Assembly: GCA_029226935.1 (NCBI GenBank)
Contig: JAQXYZ010000018.1
Coordinates: 1 to 34,197 of the forward strand
Direction of reading: 5' to 3'
Length of the DNA stretch: 34,197 nucleotides
Origin: Bacillota bacterium
GTDB taxonomy: Bacteria > Bacillota > Clostridia > Lachnospirales > Lachnospiraceae
The notes below the pieces were generated by a model. The model was not told the origin of the DNA, ran no database searches, and saw nothing but the letters and a program-made list of their open reading frames with translations. Shown in pieces: positions 24,175-33,170 of this stretch (its first letter is position 1; the number at the start of each line of letters is the position of its first letter). A program made the position numbers and the translations under genes.

Positions 24175-25278
24175 ATGAGTGAGTTTAATACCGATTTGGA
24201 TGCAAAAACAGTATCCACTTTGGAGGAAACAGACAAAAAGTGTCCGTGTTGTGGCGGGGTCATGGATTTTGACCCCAAAACAGGAGGACTTTGTTGTCCC
24301 TATTGTGGACATACAGAGACAATTCCGGTAGATGAAAGTATACCGGAAACAGCGCAGGAACTGGATTTGGAGAGTGCAGACAAAACCGGAAACTGCGACT
24401 GGGGAGTTGCCAAAAAGACGGTTGTCTGCGAGGCCTGCGGTGCGGAATCTATTTATGATGCACTGGAGATTTCGGCTGTTTGCCCGTTTTGTGGTTCTAA
24501 TCAGGTCATGGAGGCAGCGGCTCAGGATGCCATGGCACCTGGTGGAGTAGTTCCCTTTCAGGTTACAGACAAACAGGCTTCAGAATTGTTCAAAAAATGG
24601 ATTAAGAAAAAGTGGTTTTGCCCCAAGCTTGCGAAAGAAAGTGCCAAGGCAAAGCATTTTAAGGGAATTTATCTGCCCTACTGGACATTTGATGCAGTAA
24701 CAAAATCGGATTATACCGGAGAATATGGTAAGGATAAGACAAAAAAGGGTTCAAATGGTGAGGAACATGTTGAGACGACATGGTATCCGGTAAGCGGAAC
24801 CTATAAGGAAAGCTTTGACGATGAATTAGTCTGTGCTACTACGAATCATAATCAGTCCATGCTACAGGGGGTGGAGCCTTTTCGTACTGCAGAAAATAAG
24901 GCATATAAACCGGAATATGTGGCTGGATTTGCAGCGGAGAGATATGCAATCGGCATAAAAGAAGCATGGGAAATGGCAAAGGATAGTATTCGATATAAGC
25001 TGAAAAGAAATATTGAAGATCAGATTGAAAGCACCCATAATGCGGATCATGTGAGAAATTTAAGAGTTCACACGTTATTCAGCAACCTGACCTACAAATA
25101 TCTTCTTTTGCCTGTGTGGATTTCAAGCTATAAATATAAAGAAAAAGTATATCAGTTCATGGTAAACGGACAGACCGGAAAGGTATCAGGAAAGACACCA
25201 ATATCCATTCCCAAAGTTATTATTACAGTAGCAGCTGTTATTTTAATTGTTGCCCTGATTGTATGGATGAGCAATTAA
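24175..25278 (+). CDS. Zinc-ribbon membrane protein (YdjG-like)
   Basis: A 367-residue protein. Two N-terminal zinc ribbons (CPCCG...CPYCG, about 22-46, and CEACG...CPFCG, about 85-107) precede a large soluble domain. That domain starts GGVVPFQVTDKQASELFKKW and contains KGIYLPYWTFDA. A single C-terminal helix (about 343-363, VIITVAAVILIVALIVWM) anchors it with nearly all of the chain in the cytosol. The arrangement matches Bacillus YdjG. The ATG follows GAAGGGCGG, 33 bases after the SPFH gene, so they are co-transcribed. It probably ties the SPFH protein to the membrane; this is inferred from the Bacillus system. Confidence 0.85.
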   Translation: MSEFNTDLDAKTVSTLEETDKKCPCCGGVMDFDPKTGGLCCPYCGHTETIPVDESIPETAQELDLESADKTGNCDWGVAKKTVVCEACGAESIYDALEISAVCPFCGSNQVMEAAAQDAMAPGGVVPFQVTDKQASELFKKWIKKKWFCPKLAKESAKAKHFKGIYLPYWTFDAVTKSDYTGEYGKDKTKKGSNGEEHVETTWYPVSGTYKESFDDELVCATTNHNQSMLQGVEPFRTAENKAYKPEYVAGFAAERYAIGIKEAWEMAKDSIRYKLKRNIEDQIESTHNADHVRNLRVHTLFSNLTYKYLLLPVWISSYKYKEKVYQFMVNGQTGKVSGKTPISIPKVIITVAAVILIVALIVWMSN

Positions 25279-25315
25279 GGCAGGGGTAAGTCAGGAGAAG
25301 AAAGGAAATAAGTTT

Positions 25316-26083
25316 ATGAATGCAGGGATAGCAGGGATAATTGTGATACTGGTTCTTCTGCTTCTGATTATTGGCAGCATCTGGTATGGGGTAATGCGTG
25401 CGAAGAATGCAGTGGAGTCCTTTTCAAGAGAAGCATTCGGCACTGCGGATATCAGAAAGGGACTTAGGCAGGTGGAACAGGAGTATGCATCCACACCCAA
25501 GTCGATTTCGGCAATGACCAGCTTATACCTTCCTAAAATCAAGAAGGATTTTCCTGAATTTCAATATGATGAAATGAAAGTCAGGGCAGAAAATGCCCTG
25601 ACTTCTTATCTGCTGGCAGTGGATTATATGAATGTAGGGGGATTAAAGGAAGGAAATCAGGAATTAAAGGATAAGCTGGAAATGCGGCTGGAAATGTTGA
25701 AGGCTGCCGGAAAGAGGGAACACTATAGAAGCATCAAGCTTCATAGAACGGAAATATCCGATTACAAAAAGAGAAATGGAAGGTGTATCATTACATTTCA
25801 AAGTTCCGTACAGTATTATCACACACTGGAAGATGAAAACGGAAAAATTCTGGAAGGAAGCAATGAAATGCTGTTTCAGAGCAAATACAATACGGATGTT
25901 ATTTATATACAGGACAGAAATGTGGTCGAGGATGAAAGAGATCTGTCTCTTGGATTAAACTGCCCTAACTGCGGCGCACCTGTATCCGGCACAGGAAACA
26001 AGGTATGTGAGTATTGCGGAACTCCTATTGTGGAGTTGAACATTTATGCATGGACCTTTAGCAATATTACAGAAGTACAGTAG
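25316..26083 (+). CDS. Membrane protein with C-terminal zinc ribbon (YdjH-like)
   Basis: A 255-residue protein anchored by an N-terminal helix (about 4-26). The central soluble domain (about 50-210, including ENALTSYLLAVDYMNVGG and CIITFQSSVQYYHTLEDENG) resembles the TIM44-like region of Bacillus YdjH. It ends with one zinc ribbon (CPNCGAPVSGTGNKVCEYCG, about 222-241). Its topology is opposite to the preceding gene product, which is anchored at the C-terminus. It is the third gene of the operon and starts 37 bases after the second. The role is inferred from the family only. Confidence 0.8.
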   Translation: MNAGIAGIIVILVLLLLIIGSIWYGVMRAKNAVESFSREAFGTADIRKGLRQVEQEYASTPKSISAMTSLYLPKIKKDFPEFQYDEMKVRAENALTSYLLAVDYMNVGGLKEGNQELKDKLEMRLEMLKAAGKREHYRSIKLHRTEISDYKKRNGRCIITFQSSVQYYHTLEDENGKILEGSNEMLFQSKYNTDVIYIQDRNVVEDERDLSLGLNCPNCGAPVSGTGNKVCEYCGTPIVELNIYAWTFSNITEVQ

Positions 26084-26160
26084 AAACCGGATAATAGAAT
26101 GAAAATTAAATTTAAAATTAATATTTTTCGAGCGATCAATAGAATGGAGTTTTAAAGAGA

Positions 26161-28395
26161 ATGAGCATTTATGATACATTAAATGAACAGCAGAAAAAAG
26201 GTGTATTTACCACGGAGGGGCCAGTGCTTTTATTGGCGGGCGCAGGTTCCGGTAAGACCAGGGTGCTTACCCACAGAATAGCCTATCTAATTGATGAGCT
26301 TGGAATTAATGCCTGGAATATCATGGCAATTACCTTTACAAACAAGGCGGCAGGTGAGATGAAGGAACGTGTGGAAGACCTTGTAGGGATTGGATCGGAC
26401 AGCATTTGGGTTACTACTTTTCACTCCACCTGTGTGAGGATTCTGCGCCGTTATGCAGACCGACTGGGGTATGATAATAATTTTACCATCTACGATACGG
26501 ACGATCAGAAGTCTGTTATGAAGGATATCTGTAAGCGCCTCCAGATTGACACCAAGACACTTAAGGAGAGAGCAATCCTTTCTGCTATTTCATCTGCCAA
26601 GGATGAACTGATTTCTCCCAGAGAGTATGAAGTGAGTGCAATGGGAGATTTCAGGAAACAGAAAATTGCACAGGCTTACAGAGAGTATCAGGAAACCCTG
26701 AAAAAGAGTAATGCAATGGACTTTGATGATTTAATCATGAAGACGGTGGAGTTATTAAAAAACGATCAGGAGGTTCTTGGCAGTTATCAGAAGCGGTTCA
26801 AGTATATTATGGTGGATGAGTACCAGGATACCAACACCGCGCAGTTTGAACTGATCAGGCTTCTTGCAGATGCTCATCACAATCTTTGTGTGGTAGGGGA
26901 TGATGACCAGTCCATTTATAAATTCAGGGGCGCAAACATCAGAAATATTCTTGATTTTGAAAAGGTCTACCCGGAAGCAGAAATTATCCGTCTGGAGCAG
27001 AACTATCGTTCCACTCAGAATGTACTGGATGCCGCTAATGCGGTAATTCGTAATAACAAGGGAAGGAAGGAAAAGACCCTTTGGACCGACAGGGGGGAAG
27101 GAAACAGAATTCATTTCCGACAGTTTGAAAATGCCTATGAGGAAGCGGAATTTATTGCAGATGATGTGGCTCATAAAAAACGGGAGGGCATAGCCGATTA
27201 TGGAGATTGTGCGGTGCTCTTTAGAACCAATGCACAGGCACGTCTTTTGGAGGAACGCTTTATTGTGGAGGGCATTCCTTATGATGTGGTTGGCGGAACC
27301 AACTTTTATGCGAGACGGGAAATCAAAGATCTGCTTGCATATTTAAAGACCATCGACAATGGGCGGGATGATCTGGCGGTCAAGCGTATCATTAATGTTC
27401 CCAGAAGGGGAATAGGAGCGGCTACCATTGCAAGAGTGCAGGATTATGCAGACATGCGGGAAATCAGCTTTTATGATGCCCTGCGGCAGGCAGATGATAT
27501 TACCGGACTTGGAAAAAGTGCATCAAAGCTCAAGCCTTTTGTGACAATGATTCAGTCCTTTAGAAGCAAATTGGAATACTATGGGCTTGAAGATTTAATT
27601 AAGGATGTGATTGAAACAACCGGTTATGTGGCAGAACTGGAGGCATCTGATGAGGAGGATGCAGAAAGCAGAATTGAAAATATTGATGAGTTAATCAGTA
27701 AAGTGGTGTCCTATGAGGAAGCGCACGATCAACCTACTCTCGGAGAGTTTCTGGAGGAGGTCGCTCTGGTAGCAGACATTGATAATGTGGAAAATGGCAG
27801 CAATAAAGTCCTTCTTATGACATTGCACAGTGCGAAAGGACTGGAATTCCCCCATGTTTATCTGGCGGGAATGGAGGATGGGATTTTCCCCAGTTATATG
27901 ACGATTGTGGCTGACGATCCTGATGAGATTGAGGAAGAAAGAAGACTTGCCTATGTGGGAATCACCAGAGCAAAAGAAGATTTAACTTTATGCTATGCCA
28001 AGCTGCGTATGGTAAGGGGCGAAACACAGATGAACGCGGTTAGCCGTTTCGTGAAGGAAATCCCGGAGCGTCTAATGGATAATCGGCTCCCGGCACCGAA
28101 ATACAAGCCGGTTGCCACCCCTATGCCGAAGCGCACGGCTGCGGAAAATAAGCCTTATATTGCCGGAGGCGGATTAGGTTCTTTGAAAGCTGCGGGCATC
28201 AATAAGGGAGTCGGTGCAGTTACGGGTGGAAAGCCGGACTATGATATTGGAGACCGTGTAAAGCATGTGAAGTATGGAGAGGGAACTGTTACAGACTTAG
28301 AACCGGGAGCACGGGACTATAAGGTAACAGTAGACTTTGACGATGTGGGACAGAAGATTATGTATGCGGCATTTGCTAAGCTGATAAAAATATAA
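26161..28395 (+). CDS. pcrA: ATP-dependent DNA helicase PcrA/UvrD
   Basis: A 744-residue superfamily 1A 3'-5' helicase acting in repair and clearance of recombination intermediates. Motifs in order are the Q-motif LNEQQKKGV, Walker A AGAGSGKT (26-33), Ia TFTNKAAGEMKERV, II VDEYQDTN (218-225), III GDDDQSIYKFRGA (246-258), IV EQNYRST, V LMTLHSAKGLEFPHV and VI LAYVGITRAKEDL. The C-terminal Tudor-like domain (about 690-744, DYDIGDRVKHVKYGEGTVTD) binds RNA polymerase in known PcrA. All key residues are present. It begins 77 bases after the preceding operon without a clear terminator. Confidence 0.97.
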   Translation: MSIYDTLNEQQKKGVFTTEGPVLLLAGAGSGKTRVLTHRIAYLIDELGINAWNIMAITFTNKAAGEMKERVEDLVGIGSDSIWVTTFHSTCVRILRRYADRLGYDNNFTIYDTDDQKSVMKDICKRLQIDTKTLKERAILSAISSAKDELISPREYEVSAMGDFRKQKIAQAYREYQETLKKSNAMDFDDLIMKTVELLKNDQEVLGSYQKRFKYIMVDEYQDTNTAQFELIRLLADAHHNLCVVGDDDQSIYKFRGANIRNILDFEKVYPEAEIIRLEQNYRSTQNVLDAANAVIRNNKGRKEKTLWTDRGEGNRIHFRQFENAYEEAEFIADDVAHKKREGIADYGDCAVLFRTNAQARLLEERFIVEGIPYDVVGGTNFYARREIKDLLAYLKTIDNGRDDLAVKRIINVPRRGIGAATIARVQDYADMREISFYDALRQADDITGLGKSASKLKPFVTMIQSFRSKLEYYGLEDLIKDVIETTGYVAELEASDEEDAESRIENIDELISKVVSYEEAHDQPTLGEFLEEVALVADIDNVENGSNKVLLMTLHSAKGLEFPHVYLAGMEDGIFPSYMTIVADDPDEIEEERRLAYVGITRAKEDLTLCYAKLRMVRGETQMNAVSRFVKEIPERLMDNRLPAPKYKPVATPMPKRTAAENKPYIAGGGLGSLKAAGINKGVGAVTGGKPDYDIGDRVKHVKYGEGTVTDLEPGARDYKVTVDFDDVGQKIMYAAFAKLIKI

Positions 28396-28557
28396 AAGGC
28401 ACATCGGGGATTTTCTGAAAAAAATGTTAAATTTTTCAATTTGCAGTAGTAAATTTTATCGTGAAATGTTATATTATTATTCAAGAAGGAAATACTAAAG
28501 CAGAGGTTTTTTGAAAAGAAATGCTGTGCTGATATTTTGGAAAGGGAGGCATACAAT

Positions 28558-28902
28558 ATGAATACATGGAGCAAGGTTGAGGAATTAATGGATTTTGTGA
28601 AAACACACGATATCAAGGAATTAAAGGATTATTGGAATCATAAGGAAGAAGAAAAGAAGAGCAATACCCTTTTATGGGTGCTTGCAGTTATCGGTGCAGT
28701 TGCAGCAGTAGCAGCAATCGCATATGCCGTATACAAATATTTGACTCCGGATTATCTGGAAGACTTTGAAGATGACTTCGATGATGATTTTGAAGATGAT
28801 TTCTTTGAAGACGAGGAAGATGAGGAAAAGGAAACCGAAAAGGAAACAGAGGATGTGCCTAAGGGAGATAATGTAGCATCAGAGGAAGATTTCGCTGAAT
28901 AA
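28558..28902 (+). CDS. Small membrane protein with acidic tail
   Basis: A 114-residue protein of unknown function. A short charged cytoplasmic N-terminus (WSKVEELMDFVKTHDIKELK) is followed by one membrane helix (about 38-60, LLWVLAVIGAVAAVAAIAYAV). The Asp/Glu-rich tail (about 68-100) contains DFEDDFDDDFEDDFFEDEED. GGGAGG precedes the ATG at 28558, so an upstream in-frame start is not used. Similar small acidic-tailed proteins are common in Lachnospiraceae. A terminator follows at 28927. The tail could bind cations or basic proteins, but nothing in the sequence proves it. Confidence 0.75.
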   Translation: MNTWSKVEELMDFVKTHDIKELKDYWNHKEEEKKSNTLLWVLAVIGAVAAVAAIAYAVYKYLTPDYLEDFEDDFDDDFEDDFFEDEEDEEKETEKETEDVPKGDNVASEEDFAE

Positions 28903-28926
28903 TTTCCCGGAAAGAAAGCGAATGAC

Positions 28927-28962
28927 AAGGGATGTGCAGAAGTGTACATCCCTTATTTTGTT
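28927..28962 (+). terminator. Intrinsic terminator after the acidic-tail gene
   Basis: AAGGGATGT (28927-28935) pairs with ACATCCCTT (28946-28954), followed by ATTTTGTT. It lies 24 bases before the next start codon. Confidence 0.8.
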
Positions 28963-28985
28963 GAAGAGGCAGGATGAGAGGAAAC

Positions 28986-30464
28986 ATGAAAAAAGGACAG
29001 ATATTAACAGGAATGGTAGAAAAAGTTGATTTCCCAAATAAGGGCGTTGTTGTGACCGATGAGGGAAATTGTATTGTAAAAAATGTACTTCCGGGACAAA
29101 AGGTTACTTTTGTGGTACAGAAGAAGAGAAACGGGAGAGCCGAAGGCAGACTGCTTCGCGTTGAGGAAAATTCAATGCTTGAGACCGGAAGTTCATGCAG
29201 CCACTTTGGAGAATGTGGTGGCTGTACTTATATTTCGCTCCCTTATGAGGAACAGTTGAAAATCAAGGAAGAACAGGTAAAAAAACTTTTGGATGCTGCA
29301 CTTAAAAATCAGACAGAAAGCTGGCAGTTTGAAGGAATTAAAGGGAGTCCGACCCAGAGGGCATACCGGAACAAAATGGAATTTTCCTTTGGTGATGAAT
29401 ATAAGGATGGGCCGCTGGCGCTTGGTATGCATAAGAGAGGCAGCTTTTATGATATTGTTACGGTAAAGGAATGTCAGATTGTAGATGAGGATTATCGGAA
29501 GATTCTGATGCTTACCAGAGACTTTTTTGATGGGATATCCTTTTATCATAGACTTCGCCACACCGGATATTTGCGGCATCTGCTGGTAAGAAAGGCAGTG
29601 AAGACCGGGGAGATACTGATTGCATTGGTGACAAGTTCACAGTTTATTGCAGCAGAAGAACTGCAGGATACGATGGGAAAGAAAGGCGATAGTGAGAATT
29701 GCATCAGTCAGAATGACAGGATGTGTGAGAAAGAGAGTGAAAAGCTGGAGGAATGGAAAAATAAATTATTAAATTTGGATTTAACTGGTAAAATAACAGG
29801 CGTTCTTCATATTGTGAATGACTCTGTGGCAGATGTGGTGCAGAGTGATCACACCGAGATTTTGTATGGACAGGACTATTTTTATGAAGAATTGCTGGGA
29901 TTGAAGTTCAAGATATCCACATTTTCCTTTTTTCAGACCAATTCCCTGGGGGCAGAGGTTCTATATGAGACTGCCAGAGAATATATTGGCGAACTTGGAA
30001 CAGAAGAAGAGTCGGGGACACCGGATAAGATTGTGTTTGATTTATACAGCGGTACCGGAACAATTGCACAGCTAATGGCACCTGTATCCAAAAAGGTCAT
30101 TGGTGTGGAAATCGTGGAAGAAGCTGTGGAGGCAGCCAGAAAAAATGCAGAATTGAACGGTTTACATAACTGCGAATTTATTGCAGGAGATGTATTAAAA
30201 GTGCTGGACGAAATTAAAGATAAACCGGATATGATCATTTTGGACCCGCCCAGAGACGGCATTCATCCCAAGGCACTTAAGAAGCTGATGCGGTATTTAG
30301 TGCAACATATGGTTTATATTTCCTGTAAGCCAACTTCATTAGTTAGAGATTTGGAAGTTTTCCAGGAAAATGGGTATGAAGTAGAGAAGGTTTGTTGCGT
30401 AGATATGTTTCCGGGAACGCCTCATGTTGAGACCGTGGTGTTGATGTCAAGAAAAGATAAATAA
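28986..30464 (+). CDS. rlmD: RlmD/TrmA-type RNA uracil-5-methyltransferase
   Basis: A 492-residue SAM-dependent enzyme that methylates C5 of uridines in 23S rRNA or tRNA. The TRAM domain (about 1-60) is followed by iron-sulfur cysteines CSHFGECGGC (71-80) plus a later Cys in VKECQ. The Rossmann domain shows VFDLYSGTGTIAQLMAPV, VIGVEIVEEAV and DMIILDPPRDG, and YISCKPTSLVRDLEV carries the catalytic Cys. A charged insert (about residues 225-260) is longer than usual. The ATG at 28986 follows GAGAGGAAAC; an ATG at 28974 is an alternative. Whether it targets rRNA or tRNA cannot be decided from sequence alone. Confidence 0.92.
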   Translation: MKKGQILTGMVEKVDFPNKGVVVTDEGNCIVKNVLPGQKVTFVVQKKRNGRAEGRLLRVEENSMLETGSSCSHFGECGGCTYISLPYEEQLKIKEEQVKKLLDAALKNQTESWQFEGIKGSPTQRAYRNKMEFSFGDEYKDGPLALGMHKRGSFYDIVTVKECQIVDEDYRKILMLTRDFFDGISFYHRLRHTGYLRHLLVRKAVKTGEILIALVTSSQFIAAEELQDTMGKKGDSENCISQNDRMCEKESEKLEEWKNKLLNLDLTGKITGVLHIVNDSVADVVQSDHTEILYGQDYFYEELLGLKFKISTFSFFQTNSLGAEVLYETAREYIGELGTEEESGTPDKIVFDLYSGTGTIAQLMAPVSKKVIGVEIVEEAVEAARKNAELNGLHNCEFIAGDVLKVLDEIKDKPDMIILDPPRDGIHPKALKKLMRYLVQHMVYISCKPTSLVRDLEVFQENGYEVEKVCCVDMFPGTPHVETVVLMSRKDK

Positions 30465-30485
30465 GTGCCAGAAAGTGACGCATTT

Positions 30486-30544
30486 CCGGGCTTTTTCGGA
30501 AGTTGGGATGTAAAGCCTAACCTCTGAAAAAGCTCGGTTTTATT
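30486..30544 (+). terminator. Long intrinsic terminator after rlmD
   Basis: A 15-base stem, CCGGGCTTTTTCGGA (30486-30500) with TCTGAAAAAGCTCGG (30523-30537), encloses a second stem GTTGGG/CCTAAC. TTTTATT follows. It marks the end of the housekeeping block. Confidence 0.8.
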
Positions 30545-30591
30545 ATATGGAAACATATCTACTACGAAAATATGTGTCAGGTTGTAACCTC

Positions 30592-30803
30592 GGATTAGAT
30601 AACGCAAATTGAGTATGTGGATTAGATGTCAGAGATTATGAAGTGATTTTTGAAAGAGGAAAAAAGTTGACAACAAATCCGGCAACTCGATACAAAGGGC
30701 ATTTTCGGGGAGTGGATTAGATGTTATGGAAGGAATGGTTTTTATGGATAAAAATTATTTGTATCAAGTGGATATACGTGAATGGATAGAAGATGGATTA
30801 GAT
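30592..30803 (+). repeat. Short direct repeats around the accessory gene start
   Basis: GTGGATTAGATGT occurs exactly twice (30617-30629 and 30712-30724). The core GGATTAGAT occurs four times (30592, 30619, 30714 and 30795, the last inside the gene). All copies are in the same orientation. No transposon end or palindrome was seen in them. Confidence 0.6.
30667..30696 (+). promoter_or_regulatory. Candidate promoter for the accessory cassette
   Basis: A perfect TTGACA (30667-30672) is followed by poor -10 candidates, GATACA after 16 bases or TACAAA after 18. The second GTGGATTAGATGT repeat lies just downstream, between the likely start site and the gene. Confidence 0.4.
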
Positions 30804-32366
30804 GCTGAAATTATGGTTCCAGTTTCGGGAAACAGAGTTGATAAAAAATATGATGTGTATATTCAAAGTTTTTTGCTCCCGATTGATGCTGTTGAAGCAG
30901 ATATGGAGAACGACACGTATAATGCTCATTCAATGGAGCCGGGAATAACAGTATATGGTTCGTGGGAAAATGATGAAAAAGTGTATCATCGCTGGGGAAA
31001 TGGTGATGGTTTTGAACCTCTTATCATTAGAAGAAATTTCAATGGGGTAGCAGCAGATTCGATTGAAGTTGCAGAAGAATTTAGACTGTTGTTTAATCTA
31101 TATTTTAATTCACAAAAAAATGAATATGTTGACGTTTCTGATGGTGAAGGACTTACTGTTGTTAAAATGAATGATAATGGATACATTACTATACATAAAA
31201 GATATTTAAAGACATATTTAGCTGTAAAAGAAAAAGCATTGATTATTCATATTGACAGCAGATGTGTAGCTCTTGATGCAACAAAAAAAGTTGCAGAGGA
31301 TGGATTAGTGTACAGAAATGATGAGAATTCAATATTTTATACACTGAACATTGGAAATACATCTACTGGAACCAAAAGAGAAAATTATTCATACATTTTT
31401 GGTAAAAATGTAATTTGGGGTTGTAGTTTATGTGATAGTAATATATGGCCATACAATGAAGAAAAAACCTATGTTGATTTCATTATTGGAATAGATGAAA
31501 ATGGAAAAGAAATACGTCATACTTGTAATCCAAGCTGCTTGAGTAACTATTACGGTGCTAATCCAACAGCCCCTCATTATCTAACACCAGTTTATTTCGA
31601 TACTGCAGTTTTAAATAAGTATTATTCTAAGCCAGAGATTTATAAAATTGAGGATGGCATTATACGATGTGGCGTACTGTGGGCTATATATGTTGATAAT
31701 AGTAACCCTGATTACGTTTCGGCATATTTAGGAGATTTAGGAAGAGATTTACCAAGTGAATCTGAGCAGCATTACTGGAGAGGGTTTAATAAAGCAGTTG
31801 GCGGTAAATTAAGTCTTACAAAAGTAAAAAGAGATTTTATGTGCATTGCAGCTGATTCTGAGTCTCCAGATTTCGTGTTTAAAAGAACATATAGGAGAGT
31901 AAACCAAGCTTATGAAGATAAATTAGGTTGGCCATTATTTTTGCCATTAACAGAGCAAGATGCGTATAACTTTGAAACTTTGCGAATACCAGTTAATAAT
32001 TCAATTGTAGAGATGGATATGCTTGTTCTATCTTTAGTAAAAATACTGATTGATTCTATGAATGAAAAGAAAATTACCAGTCAGTTGACTGGAAGTTATG
32101 AAAAATTGGTGGGAAGTATATCTAAATTAGAAGCTTGGCTAGTTGAAAAAAATATTGAAAATAGTGATGAACATATAAAGTTCTTAAGGAATTTGCAAGA
32201 GCTACGTTCAAGTGGAACAGGGCATCGTAAAGGAAAAGGCTATCAAAAAATAACTAAAACACTTGATATGAAAAATGAAAATTATGCAGAAACATTTTCA
32301 AATTTGTTGAATTGCGCAACTGACTTTATAAATTTTATGGATGCTAATTTAGAAAATATGGTATAA
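30744..32366 (+). CDS. Large AT-rich protein with possible C-terminal HEPN domain
   Basis: A 540-residue protein not assigned to a named family. The N-terminal part (about 1-175) includes EFRLLFNLYFNSQKNEYVDV and ITIHKRYLKTYLAVKEKAL. The middle carries a possible zinc site, CSLC (227-230) with CNPSC (261-265). The C-terminal helical part (about 420-540) contains ELRSSGTGHRKG with R488-x5-H494, the RX4-6H pattern of HEPN ribonucleases, after two predicted helices. GGAAGGA is placed nine bases before the ATG at 30744; an ATG at 30726 is less likely. Codon use is much more AT-rich than the neighbouring genes, suggesting transfer. A second unknown gene follows 69 bases later. A defence role is inference. 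Confidence 0.75.
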   Translation: MDKNYLYQVDIREWIEDGLDAEIMVPVSGNRVDKKYDVYIQSFLLPIDAVEADMENDTYNAHSMEPGITVYGSWENDEKVYHRWGNGDGFEPLIIRRNFNGVAADSIEVAEEFRLLFNLYFNSQKNEYVDVSDGEGLTVVKMNDNGYITIHKRYLKTYLAVKEKALIIHIDSRCVALDATKKVAEDGLVYRNDENSIFYTLNIGNTSTGTKRENYSYIFGKNVIWGCSLCDSNIWPYNEEKTYVDFIIGIDENGKEIRHTCNPSCLSNYYGANPTAPHYLTPVYFDTAVLNKYYSKPEIYKIEDGIIRCGVLWAIYVDNSNPDYVSAYLGDLGRDLPSESEQHYWRGFNKAVGGKLSLTKVKRDFMCIAADSESPDFVFKRTYRRVNQAYEDKLGWPLFLPLTEQDAYNFETLRIPVNNSIVEMDMLVLSLVKILIDSMNEKKITSQLTGSYEKLVGSISKLEAWLVEKNIENSDEHIKFLRNLQELRSSGTGHRKGKGYQKITKTLDMKNENYAETFSNLLNCATDFINFMDANLENMV

Positions 32367-32435
32367 ATACGACAACACTATGTGAGGGTATTTTCAGACG
32401 ACGAAATATGCATAAAAAGAAGAGGTGACTTTTAA

Positions 32436-33122
32436 ATGATGGATTTAGAAAAATATTTTTCAAAAAAAGAGGATGCGTTTTATACTAATGACAGAGGTGA
32501 AAAAAAGTTTCGAGGTGTACTTAAATACTACGGGGATACATTAAGAAATGATGAGGCAAGTAAACAGTCAAAACTTCCACCCACTCCAATTAGCACCGTT
32601 TTTTCATATGTGAATGAATTCATTGAATTACTAAGGACATCAAATGGATATTGTGAAAAAAATGTAAGATTCAATACTATTGTTCTTGATAATTCTATAC
32701 ACTCAATTATTGACAATGGAATTATCTGTAATCAGCTTAATTGGAAATCGCCAATATACGATAAAGAAAAAAGAGACTATGTGGAATGGGATTATAAGTA
32801 TGATGTTATAAGCTCTGTTTTTCATACGGAGGAACCAAAGAATCTTATATGGCTGAAGTTTACACAAAAAGGTCATGTGGGTGTTGTAGCAAAAAGCTTC
32901 GACATTAACTTTGATAGTAAGAATGATGATGGAAAGCCGATAAGTTCGGATGTATTGGTTAAAGAGGTTGGCGAATCATGGGATAAATCTTTTGTAATGA
33001 TATTTCCAATGACATCAGATATACTTGGAAATCGTTCAGTTGGAGACTTGGAATTGGGAATTGGAAATTATCTTATTGAAAAAAATGTACCCATCATAGA
33101 TTTTTATTCGCATAATAATTAA
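32436..33122 (+). CDS. AT-rich protein of unknown function, partner of the preceding gene
   Basis: A 228-residue soluble protein; no family or catalytic motif is recognised. It has no signal peptide or membrane helix. Visible features are a charged N-terminus (LEKYFSKKEDAFYTNDRGEK), a hydrophobic central stretch (NTIVLDNSIHSIIDNGIICN) and a segment FMIFPMTSDILGNRS-like near the C-terminus (SFVMIFPMTSDILGNRSVGD). AGAAGAGGTGA precedes two adjacent ATGs. It lies 69 bases after the HEPN-like gene, has the same AT-rich composition and is closed by a terminator, so the two probably form one transferred cassette. Confidence 0.7.
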   Translation: MMDLEKYFSKKEDAFYTNDRGEKKFRGVLKYYGDTLRNDEASKQSKLPPTPISTVFSYVNEFIELLRTSNGYCEKNVRFNTIVLDNSIHSIIDNGIICNQLNWKSPIYDKEKRDYVEWDYKYDVISSVFHTEEPKNLIWLKFTQKGHVGVVAKSFDINFDSKNDDGKPISSDVLVKEVGESWDKSFVMIFPMTSDILGNRSVGDLELGIGNYLIEKNVPIIDFYSHNN

Positions 33123-33126
33123 GCAA

Positions 33127-33170
33127 GACTCCCCATCACCGGATGTATTCCAGTGGTGAGGAGCCTTTTT
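33127..33170 (+). terminator. Terminator of the accessory cassette
   Basis: GACTCCCCATCACC pairs imperfectly with GTGGTGAGGAGCC and is followed by TTTTT at 33166-33170. It separates the cassette from the converging mosaic frame. Confidence 0.75.

Noticed and set aside
23769-24278. Minus-strand open frame across the zinc-ribbon region
   Set aside because: It is antisense to two genes with clear CxxC motifs and has no plausible start.
28517-28538. Promoter TTGAAA...TATTTT for the acidic-tail gene
   Set aside because: The implied start would fall almost on the ribosome binding site, leaving no usable leader.
30592-30724. CRISPR array
   Set aside because: Repeat units are only 9-13 bases, irregularly spaced and without spacer-like regularity or cas genes.
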